Positions 15,465 to 21,899 of a stretch of 45,232 nt of DNA are shown piece by piece; the first letter of the stretch is position 1; the number at the start of each line of letters is the position of its first letter. Below the pieces are notes generated by a model. It had not been told where the DNA came from. It worked only from the letters and a program-made list of their open reading frames with translations, and made no database searches. The position numbers and the translations under genes are program-made. The DNA comes from CAZYLZ01 sp964648335 (GTDB lineage: Bacteria > Patescibacteriota > Minisyncoccia > Phycocordibacterales > UBA2100), in the NCBI GenBank assembly GCA_964648335.1, contig CAZYLZ010000011.1:1-45232 (forward strand), given 5' to 3'.

Positions 15465-15470
15465 TACACT
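15465..15470 (+). promoter_or_regulatory. -10 element for a leaderless start at 15477
   Basis: TACACT ends six bases before the ATG at 15477. A weak TCGTCA is found 17 bases upstream of it. No Shine-Dalgarno is present. Confidence 0.45.
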
Positions 15471-15476
15471 CGTTCG

Positions 15477-16163
15477 ATGAAATCAAATTTTTTGGGCGAC
15501 GTACGTGCACCGGTACGTCCTACATATATTCTCTCTGCGGCAGAACTCATCGCGCGCGAGGGTGTGCAGCTGCACAAGGGAATGAACTATCAGCGTCCGC
15601 CCATGCACTCGGTGTTCTTGGTATTGCCACAGGATGACGGCGAATTCAAAGATGAGTGGAACGCGAAGAGCGAAGTCTATTTGTACCGTGGTCATGACTC
15701 GACAACCAAAGAAGCAGGCGGCAAAGAGCACGACCAGCTTATGACCTACGGCGACGACCGTTTTACCGACAACGGAAAGTTTTATAAGGAAGCGACCCTC
15801 GTTAAAGACGGCGTACGTAAAGGCGGTTTTCCGATACAAGTCTACGAAAAGCTCGATCCGGGCGTTTGGTACGACAAAGGCATGTTCCTGCTTATAGACG
15901 CGAAGCTCGTGCCCGAGGGCGGTCGCAAGGTCTTTAAGTTTTCGCTGCGTCCTGCAGACTTTGGTCGTGCAGACCGAGACGAGGCGTACTTTACCGAGCG
16001 CATGATGCCAGCAAAAGAGAAAGCGACCATTTGGGAACGCGATCGCGGTCGTTGTACCGAGTGCAAGACGCAAAGCTCGCTCAAGTTCGCAAAGGTAGGC
16101 CGCGCACGTACCAAGCTCTTGTGCGCCAAGCATCGCGGCGAAGGCGGGGGACTGCTTGGTTGA
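15477..16163 (+). CDS. HNH-like protein with a degenerate nuclease motif
   Basis: A 228-residue protein in two parts. The N-terminal 165 residues contain VFLVLPQDDGEFKDEW, SEVYLYRGHDS, FTDNGKFYKEA, PIQVYEKLDPGVWYDKGMFLLIDA and KVFKFSLRP, a beta-rich module seen in modification-sensing HNH nucleases (SRA/YDG-like; tentative). The C-terminal part, IWERDRGRCTECKTQ followed by LLCAKHRG, matches the start and end of an HNH domain, with a likely CxxC...CxxH zinc site (C193, C196, C216, H219). The middle of the motif, where DHI and its catalytic histidine normally sit, reads SLKFAKV and is shortened, so nuclease activity is doubtful. The start is set by the TACACT box six bases upstream. Confidence 0.6.
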   Translation: MKSNFLGDVRAPVRPTYILSAAELIAREGVQLHKGMNYQRPPMHSVFLVLPQDDGEFKDEWNAKSEVYLYRGHDSTTKEAGGKEHDQLMTYGDDRFTDNGKFYKEATLVKDGVRKGGFPIQVYEKLDPGVWYDKGMFLLIDAKLVPEGGRKVFKFSLRPADFGRADRDEAYFTERMMPAKEKATIWERDRGRCTECKTQSSLKFAKVGRARTKLLCAKHRGEGGGLLG

Positions 16164-16198
16164 CCATGGTCTTCACTGGAAATACTCGTGCACAGGTA

Positions 16199-16204
16199 TA
16201 GTAT
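16199..16204 (+). promoter_or_regulatory. Candidate -10 element for the DUF4342 gene
   Basis: TAGTAT within GGTATAGTATAGAGTT, ending six bases before the ATG at 16211. Overlapping TATAGT and TATAGA frames make the exact hexamer uncertain. Confidence 0.4.
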
Positions 16205-16210
16205 AGAGTT

Positions 16211-16447
16211 ATGAAAACAGAAGAATTCACAATCAATGGTGCAGAGGTATTGGCCAAAGTAAAAGAGCTCATACAAGCAGGAAACGTCCGGAAGATCAGT
16301 ATCAAGAATGAGAGCGGCAAGACTCTAATCGAGATTCCGCTTACGCTTGGTGCAATCGGCGTGGTCATCGCACCGGTATTGGCCGCAGTTGGAGCTCTTG
16401 CTGCCTTGGTGGCAAAGTGCACGATTGTCGTCGAGAAGGAAGAGTAA
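16211..16447 (+). CDS. DUF4342 domain protein
   Basis: A 78-residue protein matching DUF4342 over its whole length. An N-terminal helix (GAEVLAKVKELIQAGNV) is followed by a basic strand pair (RKISIKNESGKTLIEIPLT), then a hydrophobic helix (about 45-68, LGAIGVVIAPVLAAVGALAALVAK) and a short end, CTIVVEKEE. The RKI-IKNESGKTLIEIPL motif is the family signature. Members are small, possibly membrane-associated, and of unknown function. A second tiny membrane protein gene follows 23 bases downstream. Confidence 0.8.
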   Translation: MKTEEFTINGAEVLAKVKELIQAGNVRKISIKNESGKTLIEIPLTLGAIGVVIAPVLAAVGALAALVAKCTIVVEKEE

Positions 16448-16470
16448 TTATCATGTAGCTTGTTAGACAC

Positions 16471-16635
16471 ATGGAAAAGATCAAAGTCGAGAATCATTCG
16501 TTGTCGGGAGGATTCTGGTTTGCGGGGTGGCTGTTTACCATAGGGTACTTGCACCTGACATTCTGGAAAGGGGTGCTTGCTGTCGTCATCTGGCCCTATT
16601 ACATAGGCCTTTCGCTTGCACTCCTGCAGCAATAG
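16471..16635 (+). CDS. 54-residue membrane protein
   Basis: A short gene encoding 54 residues starting MEKIKVENHSLSGGFW. Two hydrophobic helices are visible: about 14-30 (FWFAGWLFTIGYLHLTF) and 34-52 (GVLAVVIWPYYIGLSLALL), joined by a two-residue WK turn. The charged N-terminus (MEKIKVEN) and dense aromatic content are typical of real small membrane proteins. It lies 23 bases after the DUF4342 gene, which also carries a hydrophobic helix, so the two may be co-expressed. A hairpin at 16650-16677 follows. Confidence 0.6.
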   Translation: MEKIKVENHSLSGGFWFAGWLFTIGYLHLTFWKGVLAVVIWPYYIGLSLALLQQ

Positions 16636-16649
16636 ATGCGAGGTTCGAA

Positions 16650-16677
16650 TACGCCGCATGTGGGCCCATGCGGCGTA
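16650..16677. terminator. Hairpin after the 54-residue membrane protein gene
   Basis: Stem TACGCCGCATG / CATGCGGCGTA with a six-base loop. No T run follows on either strand, so termination would be weak or factor-dependent. Confidence 0.45.
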
Positions 16678-16680
16678 CGC

Positions 16681-16708
16681 TTGCTATTTCGTAATAAAAG
16701 ACTATAAT
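16681..16708 (+). promoter_or_regulatory. Promoter for the zinc-ribbon/engB unit
   Basis: TTGCTA (16681-16686), 16-base spacer, TATAAT (16703-16708). The leader to the ATG at 16749 is about 34 bases. Confidence 0.65.
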
Positions 16709-16748
16709 TAACGAACTTAGTCAAATCAACGCGTAAACGCCCTTATAT

Positions 16749-17267
16749 ATGGCCGAATTCAAGAAGTCGGGCGGTTTTAGAAAGAATAATCACGGCGGCG
16801 GAGGCTTTAAGCCTCGCGGCGACCGTCCTTCCTTCGGTAACAAGGGCGGCTTTGGTGGTGGACGCGACGGCGAGCGCCCTCTGTTGTTTGACGCGACCTG
16901 CGCGACCTGCGGCAAGTCATGCCAGGTACCTTTTAAGCCAAACGGCATGAAGCCGGTATTCTGCCGCGACTGCTTCGCAGATAAGCGAGATACTCCCCGC
17001 AACGACTCGTTTCGTTCGGAGCGTAACGACCGCAACGATGCGCCGCGCTACAGCGATCGCAATCCTGCACCACGTCGCGAGGAAGCGCCTCGTGCATCGG
17101 CAAACGACGCACAGATCGAGAGCCTCAAGCGCCAGATCGACGCCGTACACAACAAGCTCGACGTCGTCATAGAGATGATGAAGGCACTTCAGATGCCGGC
17201 TCCGGTCGTCGTAGTTTCCGAACCTGTCAAGAAAAAAGCAAAGTCGAAGGCTCCTAAAAAGAAGTAA
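16749..17267 (+). CDS. Gly/Arg-rich zinc-ribbon protein
   Basis: A 172-residue protein in four parts. A Gly/Lys/Arg-rich start (GGFRKNNHGGGGFKPRGDR) resembles RNA-binding RGG tails. A zinc ribbon at about 51-76 has CATCGKSC then FCRDCF. A disordered Arg/Asp-rich segment follows (about 80-117, RNDSFRSERNDRND). A coiled-coil helix (QIESLKRQIDAVHNKLDVVIEMMKAL) leads to a Lys-rich tail. The ribbon with C-x-x-CGK-x-C-x-VPF-x-P is a recurrent CPR family of unknown function; the architecture suggests nucleic-acid or ribosome binding and oligomerisation. Its stop overlaps the start of engB (TAATG), so translation is coupled to a ribosome-assembly GTPase, which supports a ribosome link. Confidence 0.72.
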   Translation: MAEFKKSGGFRKNNHGGGGFKPRGDRPSFGNKGGFGGGRDGERPLLFDATCATCGKSCQVPFKPNGMKPVFCRDCFADKRDTPRNDSFRSERNDRNDAPRYSDRNPAPRREEAPRASANDAQIESLKRQIDAVHNKLDVVIEMMKALQMPAPVVVVSEPVKKKAKSKAPKKK

Positions 17268-17857
17268 TGAAGCAGCCGAATACCGTATTTGTAAAAGGAA
17301 TCCGCGGGACCGATCCTATCGTACTCGACGAGCTTCCACAGATAGCGTTCGTCGGCCGTTCGAATGTCGGAAAATCGAGCCTCATCAGCCAGCTTGCCGG
17401 GGTCAAAGGCCTTGTGCGCGTCAGCGACAAACCAGGCAAGACGACCGAGATAAACTATTTTCTTTCGCGCAGATCGTTCTACTACGTAGACCTGCCCGGC
17501 TACGGCTATGCACGCCTCAGTCCCAAAGAGCGACAAAGTATTAAAGACCTCATCATATGGTATGTAAGTGCGTCTCAGGCCGAGCCTCGGCTTGTCGTGT
17601 TGGTGCTCGATAGCAAGGTGGGTATTACCGAGTTCGATCAGCAGATGATCGACATCCTGCGCGCCGAGGGACATCCGTTCGTGATCGCCGCCAACAAGAT
17701 CGACAAGCTCACGCAGGCAGATCGCTCTCGCGCTCTTTCGAACATAACGACCGCCGCGCTCGGTGCCGAAGTGATAGCCACCTCGTGCCTGACGCCGCAT
17801 GGAACGGATTCGCTTGCCAGCCGCATAGCCAAGAGCGTAGTACCGGCTGTGGAGTAA
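17267..17857 (+). CDS. engB: Ribosome-biogenesis GTPase EngB (YihA/YsxC)
   Basis: A 196-residue GTPase of normal EngB length. G1 is GRSNVGKSS (residues 30-38), the characteristic Asn-containing P-loop of the Era/EngB group. KPGKTTEINYF carries the G2 threonine (about 55-65). G3 is DLPGYGYA (about 75-82), G4 is NKID (about 145), and G5 is near ATSCLTPHG. EngB binds GTP and helps late assembly of the 50S subunit. Its ATG overlaps the stop of the zinc-ribbon gene. The G-domain is complete and all motifs are intact. Confidence 0.95.
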   Translation: MKQPNTVFVKGIRGTDPIVLDELPQIAFVGRSNVGKSSLISQLAGVKGLVRVSDKPGKTTEINYFLSRRSFYYVDLPGYGYARLSPKERQSIKDLIIWYVSASQAEPRLVVLVLDSKVGITEFDQQMIDILRAEGHPFVIAANKIDKLTQADRSRALSNITTAALGAEVIATSCLTPHGTDSLASRIAKSVVPAVE

Positions 17858-17883
17858 CCGACAGTGCCCTTCGGGTGCTTTGG

Positions 17884-17889
17884 TATACT
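17884..17889 (+). promoter_or_regulatory. -10 element for a leaderless start at 17896
   Basis: TATACT ends six bases before the ATG at 17896; the intervening bases are TTTTTA. No convincing -35 hexamer and no Shine-Dalgarno are seen. Confidence 0.5.
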
Positions 17890-17895
17890 TTTTTA

Positions 17896-18132
17896 ATGAA
17901 AAAAACCACCCAGTCGGGTTTTGGAAAATTGACGGTGATAGTACTGGTCGCAGCTGCTGCTGCGGCCTATTATTTTAAAGACGAGCAGGGCGTGCGGTAT
18001 GTCGAGAAGGGCTATGCTGTCGGCTACGATCTCTTCTTCGGCCGTCATCAGGATGCGCTTAATAAGGCCAAAGACGTGCGTTCATTGATGCAAAAAAACG
18101 AGGACAACCTGCAAACCGAGCTCGATCTGTAG
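17896..18132 (+). CDS. Small membrane-anchored protein of unknown function
   Basis: A 78-residue protein with a basic start (MKKTTQSGFGK), one hydrophobic segment (about 12-27, LTVIVLVAAAAAAYYF) and a polar C-terminal half ending in a charged helix, RHQDALNKAKDVRSLMQKNEDNLQTELDL. It could be a signal-anchored protein with its tail outside. The start is set by TATACT six bases upstream; a longer in-frame upstream extension overlaps engB and is rejected. The gene lies 38 bases after engB. No family recognised. Confidence 0.62.
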   Translation: MKKTTQSGFGKLTVIVLVAAAAAAYYFKDEQGVRYVEKGYAVGYDLFFGRHQDALNKAKDVRSLMQKNEDNLQTELDL

Positions 18133-18226
18133 GACTTGAGTCTTTTTTGTTTGGCGTGCTAGTGTGCTTTTGGGAAGGGCGAAATGCCCGGCTCTTTGAC
18201 GTTGGTTTCAACCACAGGAGGATGTA

Positions 18227-20140
18227 ATGAGCTTGAACGAACTGTTCGCCAAGGCGGCGAAAGTCCAAGGGAAGACACGGAGTTTGTCCGAATACCTCGA
18301 AAACTGGGCAAAAGATCCGGTCCTTAGTCGCAATACTGCAGGGAGGGTCTTGCATGCAATCGGGGATCCGGAGTTCGAAGATACCTCGAAGGATCCGCGA
18401 CGTGCGATCATGTTCTCGAACCGCACCCTAAAGGTGTATCCGGCCTTTGCCGATTTGATAGGTGTTGAGCCTACGGTCGAGCGATTGGTGCAGTACTTCA
18501 AGATGGCGTCGCAAGGCGCCGAGCAGAAGAAGCAGATACTGTGCATCGTTGGTCCTGTGGGCGCAGGGAAATCGAAACTTATCGAGCGCGTGAAGCGCTT
18601 GTACGAGAACGAGCCAATGCAGGTCTTGGGAGTCAGGGATGCAGAAAATAAAGTGCGCCTGAGTCCCGTGCTCGAACATCCGTTTGGACTCTTTGATAGC
18701 TATCGTCATGGCGATCTTCTCAAGAGCAAGTACGGTATCCCGCACGAGGCGCTCGAGTGCCCGATGTCGAGTTGGGCGCAGCACCGGCTCGAGAGTGCGG
18801 GCAACTACGACAGCTTCGTCGTGGTCGAAGTATGGCCGTCGATGGCATCGGGCCGCGGCATCTGCCGGCGCGAGTCGGGCGACAACAAGAGCGTCGATGT
18901 GAATTCTCTCATCGGTGTCTACGATCGCGATCGCAAAGAATACGAATACTCGGGCGCCCTCAATGCTACGACGCAAGGTCTGTTCGAGTTCGTCGAGATG
19001 TTCAAGACCTCGAGCAAGGTCCTGCATTCGTTTTTGGGTGTGACCCAGGATCGCAAGTATGCCGGGCATGGGTCGGTGGGCGAGCTCCCGTACCAGGGGA
19101 TCGTCATGACCTACGCAAACGAAGAAGATTGGAATGCGTTCAAGAAGAACGAGGCATTCAAGGCGCATGTCGACAGAGTCGTTCCTATCGAGATGCCGTA
19201 CGGACTGAGCGTGACCGATGAGGCCAAGATCTATCAACAACACCTGACCGGCCTCAAGAATGCTCCCGTGGTGCCCGGTTCACTCGAGATCGCTGCGCGA
19301 TTCTCTGTGGTGACAAGGCTCACCAAGGATCAGCGCGATCTGCGGCTCCATGTCTACGACGGACGGTTCCCCGAGAACTGTTCGGCCGACGACCGCAAGA
19401 AGAGTGCCGATATGCTCAGAAGCGAAGCAAAAGATCGAGAGGGGATGTCGGGTGTGAGCCGCCGGCTCATGCTCAAGTATCTTCCGATCTTTGCCGATCA
19501 CGACTCGTCGGAAACGGCGCTCGACCCGGTCACGGTGTTCGAGGAGCTCAAGCGAATGGTCGTCCGCGAGGATCTGCCTATGTTTGGCGGCAGGACGCCC
19601 ACGATCATCCTCAAGGAAGATGTCGAAGCGTTCGTTAAGACTACCGTGCGACAGCTTATCTTGAAGGCGTACATCGGCGACTACGACTCGTATCTCGACA
19701 AGCACTTTACGGAGTACGCGACGTATCTCGATTCGTGGGTCGAAGGGCTGGAATACAAAGAACCAGAGTCGGGGAATATCGTGTCTCTCGCCGAGCTCGA
19801 CAAGCTTCTTGCACGACGCGACCAGCGCATCCCGTCCGCAGAACGCGCAAAATTCCGTAAGGATCTCTTGATGGCGATCCTTGCGCATCACGCGAAGCCA
19901 GCCAATGCGGGTAAACGGCTGTGGTCTGCTCTCGATCCCGACATTCGCGAAAAGCTCGAACCATCGTTTGAGCCCACCGCGACTGACGTGCTCGAGGTGA
20001 TCCGGTATGCTGAGCGCAAGACTGCCAAGGAGAAGGAAGAGCACGAAGCCTTCTTGCAGCGGTTTTACGCGATGGGCATCACCAAGAACCAGGCGCGACG
20101 GATGATCGAGTGGCATCTCGATCCAAAGTCGTACCGCTAA
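18227..20140 (+). CDS. prkA: PrkA-family AAA+ serine protein kinase
   Basis: A 637-residue protein of normal PrkA length. The N-terminal AAA+ module has a Walker A GPVGAGKSK (residues 109-117). The characteristic PrkA segments follow: HPFGLFDSYRHGDLLKSKYGI, CPMSSWAQHRLE and SGDNKSVDVNSLIGVYDRDR. The C-terminal kinase-like region includes GVSRRLMLKYLP and FGGRTPTIILKEDV. PrkA phosphorylates protein substrates, and Bacillus PrkA has also been reported to act as an AAA+ protease; its targets here are unknown. An AGGAGG Shine-Dalgarno precedes the ATG at 18227, and TTGAGT-18-TAGTGT near 18134 may be its promoter. The usual genomic partners YeaH (DUF444) and SpoVR are absent from this window. Confidence 0.9.
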   Translation: MSLNELFAKAAKVQGKTRSLSEYLENWAKDPVLSRNTAGRVLHAIGDPEFEDTSKDPRRAIMFSNRTLKVYPAFADLIGVEPTVERLVQYFKMASQGAEQKKQILCIVGPVGAGKSKLIERVKRLYENEPMQVLGVRDAENKVRLSPVLEHPFGLFDSYRHGDLLKSKYGIPHEALECPMSSWAQHRLESAGNYDSFVVVEVWPSMASGRGICRRESGDNKSVDVNSLIGVYDRDRKEYEYSGALNATTQGLFEFVEMFKTSSKVLHSFLGVTQDRKYAGHGSVGELPYQGIVMTYANEEDWNAFKKNEAFKAHVDRVVPIEMPYGLSVTDEAKIYQQHLTGLKNAPVVPGSLEIAARFSVVTRLTKDQRDLRLHVYDGRFPENCSADDRKKSADMLRSEAKDREGMSGVSRRLMLKYLPIFADHDSSETALDPVTVFEELKRMVVREDLPMFGGRTPTIILKEDVEAFVKTTVRQLILKAYIGDYDSYLDKHFTEYATYLDSWVEGLEYKEPESGNIVSLAELDKLLARRDQRIPSAERAKFRKDLLMAILAHHAKPANAGKRLWSALDPDIREKLEPSFEPTATDVLEVIRYAERKTAKEKEEHEAFLQRFYAMGITKNQARRMIEWHLDPKSYR

Positions 20141-20146
20141 AACACG

Positions 20147-20177
20147 GCCGCCAAGCACTTGCTTGGCGGCTTTTTTA
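20147..20177 (+). terminator. Intrinsic terminator after prkA
   Basis: Ten-pair stem GCCGCCAAGC / GCTTGGCGGC followed by six T. Confidence 0.9.
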
Positions 20178-20206
20178 TTGACCGTTGACGGGCTCGGCGG
20201 TATGGT
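20178..20206 (+). promoter_or_regulatory. Promoter for the ICMT-like gene
   Basis: TTGACC (20178-20183), 17-base spacer, TATGGT (20201-20206), directly after the T run of the prkA terminator. Confidence 0.55.
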
Positions 20207-20235
20207 GTCCGACAGGAAACACAACGAGGAACGAC

Positions 20236-20703
20236 ATGGTACAGAACGAAAATGCCCGCGCATCCGTCCGTGCAGGCGCATTCTATCAATTTCTGATGAT
20301 CGCCGTCTGGGCACTTCGAGGCTTTTGGTTTTCGCCCGCAAGCGAACATACGAATCTGTTCTCGCTGCATACCGTCCTGTTTGCAGTAGGGTCGGGCATC
20401 ATGGTTACTACGATGCTGCGCATCTACGTGTTCAACTCGCAAAATGTACTTCTTACGAGCGACCTGTTCGCCGTGACGCGCCATCCCATGTATCACGGCA
20501 TGTTCCTGGCCGATCTCGCGCTCTTTCTGGTAGGTAACAACGTCGCAGATCCAGTGTTCTGGGTCAACTGGGTGGCATTCGTCGCCCTCATGTGTGGCGC
20601 AGGGTGGCACCAAGAGCAAGAGACGCTAGCACGATGGGGCTCAGCGGCGCGCGATTACTATGCGCGCACGCCCCGATTCGTTTTCGAGTGGTTGTGGAAA
20701 TAG
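20236..20703 (+). CDS. Isoprenylcysteine carboxyl methyltransferase-like membrane protein
   Basis: A 155-residue integral membrane protein with about four helices (for example FYQFLMIAVWALRGFWF, LHTVLFAVGSGIMVTTML and FWVNWVAFVALMCGAGW). It has the SAM-binding signature of the ICMT/PEMT group: LFAVTRHPMYHGMFLADLALF (RHPxYxG at about 97-103), then the downstream E-x-x-L-x-x-WG-x-x-x-x-x-YYARTPRF. These enzymes methylate membrane-embedded thiols, acids or lipid amines; the substrate is not deducible. The ATG at 20236 follows a CGAGGA Shine-Dalgarno. Single-gene unit with its own terminator. Confidence 0.75.
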   Translation: MVQNENARASVRAGAFYQFLMIAVWALRGFWFSPASEHTNLFSLHTVLFAVGSGIMVTTMLRIYVFNSQNVLLTSDLFAVTRHPMYHGMFLADLALFLVGNNVADPVFWVNWVAFVALMCGAGWHQEQETLARWGSAARDYYARTPRFVFEWLWK

Positions 20704-20747
20704 CATACAAACAGTCGTCGCGTAAGTTCTTTTACCCTCAGTAAATG

Positions 20748-20783
20748 ACCGCTCCACGACTTTCGTGGGGCGGTTTTCTTTTG
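20748..20783 (+). terminator. Intrinsic terminator after the ICMT-like gene
   Basis: Stem ACCGCTCCACGA / TCGTGGGGCGGT followed by TTTCTTTTG. Confidence 0.8.
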
Positions 20784-20796
20784 TGTTGCTGCAAAT

Positions 20797-20830
20797 ATAA
20801 AAAACGGGCCGATCCATTGGATCGGCCCGT
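20797..20830 (-). terminator. Intrinsic terminator of the serpin-like gene
   Basis: On the minus strand a 13-pair stem ACGGGCCGATCCA / TGGATCGGCCCGT is followed by a TTTTTTATATTT run. Confidence 0.9.
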
Positions 20831-20847
20831 AGCAGTCGTCGAAAAGA

Positions 20848-21684
20848 TCAGAACTTGCCAGGATCCTTGAATGAGCTCGTCGGCACCTGCGTTATGACGC
20901 AGGGAAGTTCGAGCTCGTCGGGGATGACCGCGAAGATGAACGAAGAGTCGAACACGAGCGGGTTCTTGGGTCCCATCCGTACGCATTCGAGCGCGAAGCC
21001 AGAAGCGGCTGCTGCCGCCTCGAAACCGGTCTCGTTCATCTTGACGCGCACTGCACCCGACGCGGATTGGATATTGAATGTCCCGAGCGTTCCGGCGCCG
21101 AGGATCGGCATCAGATCGCACGTATCTTCGTGGTCGACCATGGGAACGTGGATTGCGTCATACCCAGACGTGCCGTGCTTATGTTGGCTGGTCATCGCTG
21201 CCTTCACGAAGTCGGCTAATCCAATGCCACTGGCCGTGCTCTTGATGAGCACGACAGTGCTGGTATTCGCCTTCATGACGGCGTAGGGCACGCCGTCGAC
21301 GACGAAGATCCGCATCGCTGCACTCTCTGTCATCTCGAACCCGGGCCTGCTCTTTCCGTCGACCGTCATGAAGATGGTGTCGCCGGGGCGAAGCCAATCG
21401 TCGCGAACTTTTACGGCGGCGCCCATGTAGATGCCGTCACCCACATACTCGAGACTACCAGGGAAGCCGGCATTCTCGAGCATGGCGTTTACCGGCGTGG
21501 GATTCGTACCCGCGGCCATGTCGAGCCCCTTCATGCGCTTACCCCAGTAGGGGGTCATCGCTTCGAGGAGGGCAGGATTGATACCTTTCCAAGCGCAGGC
21601 GCTGGCTGGGTAGCCCTTGAGGGACTGTCCGGCTTCGAGCATGCAGGCGATGGTCAAGGGGTCGATGAACGAAATCTGAGCCAT
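20848..21684 (-). CDS. Serpin-like protein (short form, cytoplasmic)
   Basis: A 278-residue protein whose C-terminal two thirds follow the serpin fold. GFEMTESAAMRIFVVDGVPYAVMKAN (about 115-140) matches the segment around the conserved PY motif, and VLIKSTASG the following strand. YDAIHVPMVDHEDTCDLMPILGAG (about 175-198) matches the lPkF...L...LG segment. VRVKMNETGFEAAAAASGF (212-230) is an almost classical hinge (NEEGTEAAAAT in typical serpins). NPLVFDSSFIFAVIPD (241-256) matches the conserved PF strand before the end. By simple alignment P1 would be near C234, and P14 is Phe221, bulkier than the usual Thr. It is about 100 residues shorter than typical serpins at the N-terminus and has no signal peptide. 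Serpins trap proteases; activity here is unproven. Confidence 0.65.
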   Translation of the reverse strand: MAQISFIDPLTIACMLEAGQSLKGYPASACAWKGINPALLEAMTPYWGKRMKGLDMAAGTNPTPVNAMLENAGFPGSLEYVGDGIYMGAAVKVRDDWLRPGDTIFMTVDGKSRPGFEMTESAAMRIFVVDGVPYAVMKANTSTVVLIKSTASGIGLADFVKAAMTSQHKHGTSGYDAIHVPMVDHEDTCDLMPILGAGTLGTFNIQSASGAVRVKMNETGFEAAAAASGFALECVRMGPKNPLVFDSSFIFAVIPDELELPCVITQVPTSSFKDPGKF

Positions 21685-21718
21685 TTAGATGGTCCCTTCC
21701 TCTGTTGTAACTGATGAG

Positions 21719-21747
21719 ATTATGCACCAATAATTGACAATTGTCTA
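21719..21747 (-). promoter_or_regulatory. Promoter of the serpin-like gene
   Basis: Read on the minus strand: TAGACA (21742-21747), 17-base spacer, CATAAT (21719-21724). The spacer edge includes the 10-base palindrome GACAATTGTC, a possible operator. The message has a leader of about 28 bases with GGAAGGGA. Confidence 0.6.
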
Positions 21748-21838
21748 GTATCTCGTCTCGTACCTGTTTCTACAGTCGGCCGAGGGCTCGGTGCATCAAT
21801 GGTGTGCCGGAACTTGCGGAAGACAAGAAGTTATTCGA

Positions 21839-21867
21839 TTGCAGCGCGAAAGCGCAAGCCCTATACT
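21839..21867 (+). promoter_or_regulatory. Promoter for cfa
   Basis: TTGCAG (21839-21844), 17-base spacer, TATACT (21862-21867). The leader to the ATG at 21900 is about 26 bases. The rest of 21685-21899 between the divergent serpin-like and cfa genes holds only these promoters. Confidence 0.6.
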
Positions 21868-21899
21868 GAATCGCTATCAGCGTAATCGCCACGAACGAG

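Noticed and set aside
18128..18150. GTAGGACTTGAGTC resembling the terminal repeat of the 12950-13077 palindrome
   Set aside because: Only nine bases match and the rest of the element is absent; it starts inside a stop codon and leads into a T run, so it is more likely coincidence.
19280..20341. Minus-strand frame of 353 residues opposite prkA
   Set aside because: Arg/His-rich shadow of prkA that also passes through the prkA terminator.
21799..21885. 28-residue basic frame starting MVCRNLRKTR upstream of cfa
   Set aside because: No Shine-Dalgarno or -10 box at its start; it overlaps the cfa promoter.
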